From Evernia prunastri (lineage: Eukaryota > Ascomycota > Lecanoromycetes > Lecanorales > Parmeliaceae): a stretch of DNA of 64,000 nt. Shown piece after piece: positions 54,942 through 64,000 of this stretch. The notes below the pieces were generated by a model. The model worked only from the letters and a program-made list of their open reading frames with translations, had not been told where the DNA came from and did not search any database. The stretch is from positions 1-64,000 of the forward strand of contig NKYR01000125.1 of assembly GCA_003184365.1 (NCBI GenBank), in the 5' to 3' direction. Positions within the stretch are counted from its first letter, which is position 1, and each line of letters starts with the position of its first letter. The position numbers and the translations under genes are program-made.

Positions 54942-55883
54942 CTATCCTAATATAATATCCTCAGAAAGCTGTGCGCTGGCGGGGCTATCCCCCTTCGTGA
55001 TTTCCTTAATGAATTCCATATCCGGATCCTTCATCATGACATGGAAATGCTCCATCGAATGTATGGATTTCAGCTTCGCCCAATTCTTAAACCATATCAT
55101 CTTTCAAGCCTGTCAGTATATGAACTCAACACTTCACAACCTAATCGTAAAACGAAAAACAAATGAACGAAGCTTTGATACAAGGAAGAGTAAGTGGCAG
55201 CTTACATTCTCAGCAGGGACCCTCGACCCAAAGGTCCGCTGCACATACCCATCAATCTTGGCCCTCATTTCCGGTGTCAAATCCCCATTCGGATCCTCCT
55301 CGTCTACATCTAGCGGGAACTTGGTCCACACGCAGAGATGAACGATACTCTTATCGATCCCGTAAGGCCAGTCGTTATAAATAATTTTGATGTCATCTAA
55401 ATCAACAATTTTCAAAACCATCTGGTCAGAAAAGGGACAAGAAGCAGACCAAGAAAGTAAACAGTCACCAAAAGAAAGGAAATCAAGCAACATACCCGGA
55501 TCTTCAAAAGCCGCCCCTCTAGCATCCAGATCCGTCCACTGGAGCCGTTGATCCCGCACGTAATCCATCACGGAGCCATGCTCCTGCCTCAATCGCGCCA
55601 TGTAGCTCAGATAATTCCGATGGTCCAAAGGCGCGCGGCGGAATTCGTCGATTCGGTTGGCTCTGATCGTCCGCTGCACCTCGGGCCACGTCAGGCGCTG
55701 GAACTCGGCCGCGGGGACGTTGACGATTTCGAGGTTGCGGGGCGAGATGTCGGCGAGGAAGGGCGGGCACTGGGACGGCCATTGGGCTTCGGGGATGTTG
55801 AGGAGCCAGTAGGGCAGGGGCCGTTTTCCGGCTCGGTATTCGGAGATGGCGTCTGCGGGTGGATCTGTCTTTGGTGTGGTCAT
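54942..55883 (-). CDS. N-acetylglucosamine-induced protein 1-like (DUF3605)
   Basis: Three exons (55883-55496, 55396-55206, 55100-54942) encode 245 residues. DUF3605 features are present: LPYWLLNIPEAQWPSQCPPF, WPEVQRTIRANRIDEFRRAP, a helix with HGSVMDYVRDQRLQW, then after splicing DDIKIIYNDWPYGIDKSIVH and LCVWTKFPL, ending WFKNWAKLKSIHSMEHFHVM. Relatives include Candida Ngi1-type proteins induced by N-acetylglucosamine; their molecular function is unknown. The third exon joins at 55100 after AAAG; it restores the expected C-terminal motif and closes at TAG, and could still contain a minor error near the stop. Confidence 0.85.
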
Positions 55884-56786
55884 TGCGGCTTGGTTCCTTT
55901 TAATAGAATTGGTTTTTGAGGGGGTTTGATGCTTGGGGAAAGGTTGAGAGGTCGGAGAATGTATCTATTGCAGCATGAGGGACACAACAAGGTAGATAGC
56001 AGCAATGACTTGTACGAAGAAATCTTTACACGGGGCTTTTCCAAGCAGAACCAAAACCCAGAAAAAGGATGAGGTGGAGGAAGAAAGGAAAGAAGAAAGG
56101 AAAAGAAAAGAAAAGCAAACAAGCCTAGGCTTCTTAAGCTACTTACAGACTACGATAACAGATCAGGGCAATAGGCACGACTCGGACGAGAGGCTTAAAC
56201 AAAGATGGAGGCACATGCAGGGGTTGAGAGGGTTCGGGGCCAAGGAGTGGACCCGAACTCTCTTCCTTTTGGATACTCGTGCATGAAAGCCCCGAAAATG
56301 GATCGAGGGTAGATGCGATTAGGAAGAGAATCTTCGGAGGTGGGTATCGAATCGGGTGATATCTTACTCGAAGGATTATCTGGACAATAAACTTTAGAGT
56401 TGCTTCGGAACTGCGCCTCAGGAGTCAGCAGAGCTCGATTTGAGATCTACTAAACCCTCGAGGCTCTCCTATCAGGCCCAGAACAGATCCCTGATGTTCA
56501 AATTTGGCGCTGAAAAAAGTCCCTCTAGTAGAGTAGTAACCTAGGGTTAGGGCTGCTGTTACCGCCGTTCTTACAACCTGGCTACCTACCTAGATAGCCT
56601 TGTCGACTCTCGCTCTTGCTTTCTAAGTATTTTCAAAACAACAACTTCCGGCAGTAAGCCTACAGTAGAAAAACAAATGCCGATTATCAATCATATTGTA
56701 ACTACTTCCCCCCTTTGCCGAGCATCCTAGAGTGCTGGCAAGAGTAACGGCAAGGCCATCAAGGAACATTGTCCGAACCTTCAGCT
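55884..56786. other. intergenic
   Basis: Contains purine-rich sequence (56060-56120), the promoter of the DUF3605 gene, and an inverted repeat ttcggggc/gccccgaa around 56234-56295. No gene is evident. Confidence 0.45.
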
Positions 56787-58336
56787 TCAGAACAATTGGT
56801 CCTGCCACTCTACCCGTTCGCTGAACGTCAAGACCACCGATGTTTCCACCTTAATACCCCTCGACGTTGTTCTCTGCGGGCTGTCACTCCCAATGTCGTA
56901 TGCTTCACTATCACCATCCCGTCCTCCTTGAACACTGACGTTATTCCTCCAAGGGGATCCCGACGACAGATGTGAGGATTCTTGTAACCGGTTGAAACTT
57001 CCCCCGTGCCGCGCACTGGCGTTTCCATGTCTCCACGGCGATGTCAAGCTTCTAGTAGCTGAAGGACTTCTGCCATCGGATTTGTACCATTCTCTCCATA
57101 CGACTTGGACAAAGAGGGGTCGCAGACTCGGGAGGCAGGCGCTGACTACTGCTATGGACAACTCTGTTGATGTCCATATCGCGGGCGGAACGTAGGTCCC
57201 TTGATGCATTAATATATTCTCAGTGTGGTTTGGCGTGTTACAACTCACAGGTTACGTCGGTCGGATCAGCCTGAGATAATATGACGAGGCGGACAACGCT
57301 GATGGCGCATAGTCTTCACGGCTTTTAGATGGAAATTTCCATTAAAGGAAGGTAGATGGTTCTTACGATAAGCCCACTGTGAACACAGCCGTCATTAACC
57401 ATTTTTGCTTCCGGCCAGTGCGAAGACGCCATAGTAATGGAATAGGCTTGAGTCCAATGTCAACCAGATTCAGTGGACTAGGAGATCGCATCGTCTTCTC
57501 TTACCATAGCTAGAAGGACGAAATTGGTAAATGCATTTATGGAACCATGGACAACAGCTAACCGTTGGAGATTAATGCAATGGCCTCTCGTGGGATGCCC
57601 GCTTGTATATTGATCCCAAAATTCGTGGACGGGGACACACTGGAAAATGGCGAGTAAGACAGAGGCAATAGCGAAAAACGTGTCGAAGGTCAAGAAACCG
57701 ATGCATAGACGCCTAAATCGGACGACTGGGAAGATTCGATACAGATTAACAGTGCTACAGTGTTGCGTTCGTCAACTTCGGAGACAAAGTGTGGCTGTTC
57801 AAAGAGAACCTTACATGGAGTATCTGATTGTTAACATGCCGAGAACAAAGAGGAATTGAAAGCTATAGAAAAGCTTGAACCAAGTAACTTTGTCTCCGGA
57901 GGCTACATCTTTAAAATGTCGCCCTAGACCGTATTTGGTTTCTTGTATATGTTAGGAAAGTTATCGCCCGTTTTGGCGTCATCACTGACCCAGCAGATTG
58001 ATAATATTAGGCCCCCAAGCAAAGAACTGGAAGTATGTAAGCTTCGGCCACGTCAAAGATGAGTCTAACAGACCATAGCCAGGATTGCTGTATAATCATC
58101 CCACTGTTCTCGATGTCATCTCTTTGGGCTTATCGATTTCAAGCGCAAGATCTTACCCAGAACCCAGCTCTCAACTTCCATCTCGACACAATGCGTAAGG
58201 CTACGGCCAGAGTGGGAAGAAGAAGTAATGGTACAGAGGCTCCAACAACTTCCCATTTGCGGCTGGCAAAGGGCGCAGAGTCGGTTACGGGAGTCGTAGA
58301 ACGGTCGACTATGCTCGCCATACCAGCTAATACCAT
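56787..58336 (-). CDS. Pth11-like rhodopsin-domain seven-transmembrane protein
   Basis: Eight exons (58336-58157, 58103-58074, 58026-57990, 57941-57815, 57754-57505, 57446-57367, 57313-57249, 57199-56787) splice in phase to 323 residues. Landmarks of the fungal rhodopsin-like domain are KWEVVGASVPLLLLPTLAVA, FWWDDYTAILAM, YGLGRHFKDV, LYRIFPVVRFRRLC, FAIASVLLAIFQCVPV, CINLQRLAVVHGSINAFTNF, and the final helix AIWTSTELSIAVVSACLPSLRPLF. The cytosolic tail is Ser-rich. The founding member, Magnaporthe Pth11, is a plasma-membrane surface sensor with an extra CFEM domain; that domain is absent here, as in most paralogues. No ligand can be inferred. No stop or frame break was found despite the high intron number, so it looks intact. 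Confidence 0.85.
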
Positions 58337-59492
58337 GAGGGATACTGTTGCTCAAAACAGGGAAAAGCATCGTCGACCTTATATTTCACGCAGAGCTGAA
58401 ATGGACAGATCGACGGGATTGTGGGATCACTTCCCCGTCCCCCTCTTCCCATAAGCTGGCCGACATCGCAGAATGCGCCATTTTATTACTGCTGCAGGGA
58501 GGTTGCATGAGGCACAGATCCGGAGCCGTGACATACCTAACTTGATCTGCAGGCAGTATGTATGGCGTCGTAAGGAAAAACGGGCGAAAAGAACTCCATG
58601 AATCCGTAGACAACCTGAGTCTGGAGAAAGCCCCAGAAAAGCTGCAAAAAGACGTTGGGTGCTATCTTAGACCTGCTGCAGCAAAACACCAGACTGTCAG
58701 CGTTCGTGGCTTCAGCCTTCCAAGGGTAAAAGGAAGGCAAACGACCGCACACTCTCGAACCTCATAGGTCAGCCTCGTAGGTCCGCCTCGTAGGTCCCGC
58801 ACTTCGATTGTCCGCGTTCCTGGCTCAAGCCGTCCAAGGGAAAAAAGGAAGGCAAGGACCGCCCAACCCTTGAACCTCACAGGTCAGCCTTGTAGGATCC
58901 GCATTCCGTGCCACAAACACATTTTCAGGAAGGCTGAAGCGTTCACGCACGATCACGGCGTCTCTCTGGAATACATCCCGTCTTGGCTTTTTGAACATGG
59001 GTCAAAACATGATGCCTAGCTAGCCTACCTAGGAAGGTGCAACTGTTAAAAACATGGCAACATTTCATCCGTGGATCCTGGCCAATCGCAACATGACGGG
59101 CGGAGAAGGTCAAGAGCGGCGACGAAATTCGCTGATTTGAAGTTCAGAGAGAAGGGTGGCACGAGAGTAAAGCCGCCCGATTCTCCCACCTTTTCCATAC
59201 CCGGTCTTAATCAGCAACGCAGGGGAAACACCGAAAACATCAAAAACCTTGACTATCGTCGTCGAGGAAGCCGAATTATGTGCAGAAGTCGTGTTCTAGA
59301 TATGCCAGTATGTTGTTGAAGGCATCGAAGAGATGCGCGAGCACCGTGCCATGTAGTAAAATGATTATCAAATGCTCGCTCGCCCACCAAATCCTCCTAC
59401 CGGCCGGTTATTAGAATAGATTCCGAATTACAAAAGGGTATATCCAATGAAAGAAAATCCTATCAACGCCTCCCGAGCAGCTATAGATGCAC
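58337..59492. other. intergenic with tandem repeats
   Basis: Carries the Pth11-like promoter region, the 113-bp repeat (separate entry), and the 3' flank of the DUF7514 gene. Small open frames are not supported. Confidence 0.45.
58691..58905. repeat. two-copy tandem repeat, period about 113 bp
   Basis: Copy one starts gactgtcagcgttcgtggct near 58691, copy two gattgtccgcgttcctggct near 58805. Both continue ccaaggg, aaaaggaaggcaa, gaccgc, gaacctcataggtcagcct/gaacctcacaggtcagcct and tgtagg. A mini-repeat cctcgtaggtcc occurs twice between them. Confidence 0.8.
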
Positions 59493-60940
59493 TCATCTCC
59501 AGTCCATGGCGCTCCCACTAGGGGCATACCTCCTCCCGCCTACCCCAGTCATTGGCCCCAACGACCTCGCTGCCCTCCTCTGATCCTCCACTCTGTACTC
59601 ATTCCTTGGATCCCCTCTGCCCCGCAGATCCATACTACGGTTCCTTGGTAAGTTGTGTCTCGGCGCATCGAACACATCGTCCATATCCTGCCATCGCACG
59701 TTCTTCGGTTTCGAAGGCGATGGGCTGGAAGGCTGCCGTTGATTTGACGAGTAGCCCTGTACAGGACGTTGCAAAGGAACACTGGTAGAATGGCGTCGAG
59801 TGCCGGATGGCCCCGAGGGAGACGGGAGCTGGGCGTGGTAGCGTACTGGACTCATAGAGGCAGAGCTGGTGGTGATGCTTGATGTGTCCGACGTATCGGA
59901 GCTTGTGATGGAGATGTCGCTTGGGATTCTGGTGTGCTGTGGACGGACATGATGACGGTGATGCTGATGTGGAAGATGATGTTGAGGATGGCTCCTCGGT
60001 GGAGGAGGAGCGTAGTTCGTAGGCGTAGGGTCGTCACGAGGCCACGAAGACGGGTAGGCTCTATCATCAGGTAGACTACTACGGCGGCGCTCAGGAGACC
60101 ATGGCTCTTGGTTCGGATACTGCGGTGGTGGGCGCACTCTGTACGGGACCTGAACGAACGGTGGGCCCCGATTGTTGGCGCGAGGATGGTTGAAATATCC
60201 AGCACCATGCGCGGCGTCGACTACGGAGTGCGAATCCACCGATGAAGTATCCCTTGAGCTGTCCAGATCGATATCGCTCAATGCGAGATTCGGCCTCGGA
60301 GGCATGGCCCTAGCAGCCGACGCCTGGGCTTCCAACATCAGCTTCTCCGCCACGTTGTCATGCCACTCCACCATTTCCACATCCGGCTGACATGGCAGAC
60401 TCTCCTTGGGCAGTATACTTGGGAAAGGAGTGCCATCGGCCGGGTTGGTGAGGTCGAACCTCTTGACCGCCTCTTGCAGGAATGGCACATGCTCTTCCGG
60501 TTCCAACAGCAGCTGAACCGTCTGCCATCTTACGAAGCCCGCGGGGGTCAGCGCTGGTATTGTAGGTGGGGTATAGGGATCTCGTTCGGGTTGTAGGGTG
60601 TGATAGCAGCCGAGGGATTGGTAGATGAAGGAGAGTGAGGCCTGCGAGGTGTCGAGGAAGAGAGGGTCGTAATCACCGCCGACAAGACGGTAGAAGGCTG
60701 CGAGCTTGGCGGGCGTAAGGGTCTGGATGTCCCATGGAGCGACGTGTCTGTTCTGCATAATCGGTCATGATTAGTCTTCATTCGCACATGGTCAAAGGGC
60801 AATGATTCAAGTTACTCGTAAGCACTGACAATATAATTTGCGACTCCAAGCAACAGCTGTTCGAATACAGGTGTAGGAGACTTGTCCGGTTTGATCAAGT
60901 AGCCCCAATACTCTTGCGCAGCTACCGCGGTGCCCGCCAT
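59493..60940 (-). CDS. DUF7514-type fungal protein, function unknown
   Basis: Two exons (60940-60830, 60752-59493) give 456 residues. The N-terminal domain reads YWGYLIKPDKSPTPVFEQLL, GVANYI-NRHVAPWDIQTLT across the junction, KLAAFYRLVGGDYDPLF, IYQSLGCYHTLQPERDP, ALTPAGFVRWQTVQLLLEPE, DEHVPFL-like and VKRFDLTNPADGTPFP, a pattern I associate with the fungal DUF7514 family. The C-terminal 280 residues are low complexity: Pro/Ser/Arg-rich with a His-rich stretch (HPQHHLPHQHHRHHVRPQH). No catalytic motif or localisation signal. Family name is by recall; the two-exon model itself is solid. Confidence 0.75.
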
Positions 60941-61907
60941 GCCTATTGTTGCACGAGTTGGAAGCCTTTGGCAATCGGCATCAGTGACATAACCATGCAG
61001 CTACCCTAGTATGAAGCGGGCTACAGTATCCTGCAAGGTCTCATGACGAACAGTGTCAGGTTGATGACTTGGAAGCTGCAACAGCCCTGGCGGAGGCTGA
61101 GCTTTAAGGATCCTTCTGCGGGAAATTACCATATTTAAAAGGAGAGCTCAAAGCAGGTTGCGCAAATAGTGCAATTGAGCAAGGTTATAGGCAATCAAAC
61201 CCAATTCGCATGGACCTCGGAACGTATCATGATGTCCATGAACGGATTTCTCTTTCCAGCGCGTAGGTACTTATTTTTGATTCGCTTATAAAACTCCTGA
61301 GTGCAAGGCAGGCTACAGAAGGCTTGAGGTAGCCTGGAGGGATAGGCCTACCACGGCGTAGTAACAAGCCGCCAAGGCTGGAAAGGTGGTATCACATGTT
61401 GGAGCGGTGTTTCAGACCCTTCGGAAAGCGCACCCCTCGGCTTCGATATCCAATTAGTCGCGGGTAGCTCCGGGTGCCTTATCGCCCCACAACGTGATAG
61501 AATCATAGATTGGACTTTAATGGCTCCTTAGGGGCAAATGGGCCTCCTTAACGCTCCCCCGGATAAGGCAGTGAAGATAATCGCGGGTAAAACATCGGGT
61601 GGATCTCATTGGAAGAGGGATAGATCCAGACCACCAAAGCATACGGCCTTCATCAAAAGATCCAGTATATGAAGATATCGTGGGAATTGTTTGACTTGGT
61701 TCGATTAGCTTCCCCTGAGGAAACCGAATGGATAGGGTGTATACAACAAACGGAGGTTGATCTCATAGCTGGCCGGATGTATTCCAATATCTTCCAGCAT
61801 CCGCACCTTTCTAATAATTAACACGGTCCAAGCAACCTCAAAAGTAACGAAACCCCCAAAGAAGCTTCCATCCAAGCTCCCAGAATTCCGTGCCCAAACC
61901 ACCACAA
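60941..61907. other. intergenic
   Basis: Holds the promoter of the DUF7514 gene and 3' flank of the sugar transporter. No coding, RNA or repeat feature is clear. Confidence 0.5.
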
Positions 61908-64000
61908 TTACATGAGTCCAGCGTTTGAAGCCTTGCGCCTAAATGTATATGCGGGTCTCTTTTTCCAATTGAGCCGCGCATCTTTCTCGTCCTCCTCCGG
62001 ACTTCTCCCAGCAGTGCTCATCTTCCTTCCCTGCTCCAGCTCTTCGAAATTTTCCTCCTTCATCTTCTTCGTCCAGCGCCAGTCCTCAATCCCTGCATCT
62101 TTGATGTTCCGACTGGCCTTGAAAACGTTCCAGCTGTTTCCGTTCTCGAAGAAAGTGTCCATCTGCTCCAGGCTGCGGCCTGAGGTTTCGGGATACATGA
62201 GTATCACGAATGGCAAGCAGAAGATGTTGAGCCCGAAGAGCAAGAGCAGAGTGCCATAACCTATTGCTTGGAAGAGGAAGGGCGTGATCATGGTGATGAC
62301 CCCGTTTCCAATCGACCAGCCGACGACGGACCATGCACCACCTTTTGCGCGCACGTTGAGAGGGAAGATCTCCGTAGGGTAAAGCCAAGGTGTCGTCAAC
62401 CACGTGGCTCCGAATGTAGCGGTGTAGAGGAAAGTGAAAGTCGCGACTCCAGCGCCATAGGCGCGTTGGTTTGGTCCTTTGGTCTGTGCGAATTTATCCA
62501 AAATTCCGGCAACGAGGAGGATGAGAGCCATGGCGACGGCGCCCCAGACCATGGTTGCTTTTTCATGTATGTCAGCATCTTCTTTGGGGGAGATCATGCA
62601 ATGACATTACTTACATCTACGACCGAATCTGTCCAAGGTATAGACGGCGAAGATCACAGAGAACATGTAGCTCAAGTTATTGAAACCTGCCAATAACTTG
62701 CTAAGCTCCTCACCGAAACCAGCGCTCTCGAAGAGGTCAATTGCATAGACCGTAATAACACCAATACCGACGAGTTCTTGCATAATCTGAAGCCAAACAG
62801 CGAGGAAGACTCGCCATCGTAGTCCTCTCGAGTATTTGTCCTTCGGAAACAGCATCGCCCAGTAGTGATTTGCTGTGGATGTCTCCAGCTCGAATTTGAC
62901 GACTTTCTTGATCTCTTTCAATTCGTATTGCACGTCTCCTTCACGGGTAGCTTTGAGGACGTTTTGCGCTTCTTCTTCACGGCCGACCTTCATGAGCCAA
63001 CGAGGGGACTCTGGGAAGAAATTGATGCCAATACCAATAATGAAGATGAAGATGATCTGGAGAGCGAGAGGTGTTCGCCACGCCATGGACATATTGGGGT
63101 TGAGGTATGCGAAGTATTCAATCCAGTAAGCTAAAGCAAGACCGCCAATATTCTTACAATTATTAGCCAGGTCGAGGAGGTAGGGGGAAGCTGCCTCACC
63201 ATGAAGAATTCTATGGCCAGGAAAGCGCCTCTTGCAGAGTGGCTAGAGACTTCCGCAGACCAAACAGGAATCACGCAATCAATAGCTCCAACACCAATTC
63301 CAGCAAGGACGCGGGCCTGGCTTGCGATTTCGAAGTCAGTCTTGGTCTGTTTGGGAGGGGATGGCGAGCCTTGGAATAAGCTGAGAGAGAGAGGGAAAGA
63401 GAGAGAGCTCTCAACTATGTCAAGTGAGGATACATAGGCTCCGAAAATACGTACGCAACACATCCATGCGATGTTTTGGGCAGAAGCCTGTAGTACAGCA
63501 CCCAATAGAGCCCACATAGACCCAAAGACCACAGCCTTTATGCGTCCGGCGCGATCGGCTAGCGATCCAGCAATGAGTGCTCCGATGAGGGTCCCTCCAT
63601 AATATACACTTACGATGCCGCCCTCAGCAGCAACGTTTCTGGAGTTTCCCTTCGGAGAATTGATGCCCACTGCTCTGGCATCAGCTATTTCGTCCTACAA
63701 GAATACGTGCATACGTACTATAGTTCCAATAGTCTTCGTTCAGGTTGACTTGCGACATTACACCTTGGTCATACCCGTAAAACATGATGGCCACACCAGC
63801 AAAGAGGTTGATAGCGGTGTACATGGTCTTGGGGTTCTTGAACTTTAACATTCGACTCTGATTGTAGCCTCCGATGAAATATTTCTCCCATTTCCACGGC
63901 GGGGGATAGTTGATGTTGTCGTAGTTCTCATCTTTGGCATCATTGGTAGGCGCGCCAGCAACGGGTTTTACACTCTCATGTTCCTGAGCTCCCTTGGGTA
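61908..64000 (-). CDS. MFS sugar transporter (5' part beyond the right edge)
   Basis: Five exons are visible (64000-63719 partial, 63669-63456, 63316-63200, 63152-62615, 62557-61908), about 600 residues. Family signatures are FAGVAIMFYGYDQGVMSQV in helix 1, YYGGTLIGALIAGSLADRAG with the first RxGR loop, RVLAGIGVGAIDCVIPVWSA, FFPESPRWL, QELVGIGVITVYAIDLFESA, VYTLDRFGRR, PTEIFPLNVRAKGGA and YPETSGRSLEQMD. This is the Sugar_tr branch of the MFS: a twelve-helix plasma-membrane importer, usually for hexoses, pentoses or related compounds; the substrate cannot be told. The first 70 visible residues are hydrophilic; the start codon is outside the window. No defects seen. Confidence 0.88.

Noticed and set aside
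56226..56295. Inverted repeat ttcggggc/gccccgaa enclosing a GTTCGGGTCC box B-like word
   Set aside because: The acceptor-like stem is good but the T-stem does not pair and the length is too short for a nuclear tRNA.
1..64000. CRISPR arrays, prokaryotic operons, insertion sequences or phage modules
   Set aside because: None seen; genes contain spliceosomal introns and fungal families, so the DNA is eukaryotic nuclear.
1..64000. A complete secondary-metabolite cluster around the LaeA-like, Zn2Cys6, MFS and Pth11-like genes
   Set aside because: No PKS, NRPS, terpene cyclase or RiPP precursor gene was found, and these genes are spread among housekeeping genes.

Overview
The window looks like nuclear DNA of a filamentous ascomycete (Pezizomycotina; Leotiomycetes is a guess only). 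Evidence: many short 45-110 nt introns with GTRNGT donors and branch points such as CTGAC or CTAAT, Zn2Cys6 and Pth11-type families, a LaeA-like methyltransferase, a fungal-type Hos2 deacetylase and Yng2, and no operons. All gene models were spliced by hand from the sequence; exon coordinates are in each entry and the reading frames close across every junction listed.

Layout. 0-3.3 kb: gene-free AT-rich flank with a degenerate tRNA-like element, then a ten-exon LaeA-like methyltransferase. 3.8-10.5 kb: molybdopterin synthase small subunit, divergent from a very long mitochondrial RNB exoribonuclease (Cyt-4/Dss1 type), and a GFA/CENP-V zinc protein. 12-26 kb: Zn2Cys6 regulator, small coiled-coil protein, Fmp42/SLC43-like transporter, FYVE+RING ligase (Pib1-like), and a TRP/FLC-type channel-like protein, all on the minus strand. 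27.7-35.3 kb, plus strand: a 1076-aa protein of unknown function, a trans-sulfuration PLP enzyme and a DUF4185-like propeller protein. 35.3-43.3 kb: gene-poor, with tandem duplications, a small spliced gene, an unknown spliced gene with a frame break, and a cyclase relic whose stop codons look like C-to-T damage. 43.3-52.3 kb: housekeeping chromatin, splicing and lipid genes (U2AF small subunit, small tail-anchored protein, Hos2 and Yng2 head to head, OSBP). 53-64 kb: an F-box-like remnant, Ngi1/DUF3605, a Pth11-like receptor, a DUF7514 protein, and an MFS sugar transporter running off the right edge.

The genes do not form one pathway. Most is conserved core content interrupted by the 35.3-43.3 kb patch, which shows decay and local duplication. 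I did not find a convincing new multi-gene system. The strongest leads are the RIP-like cyclase relic, the repeat-built N-terminus of the mitochondrial exoribonuclease, and the small or unknown spliced genes in the decayed patch.
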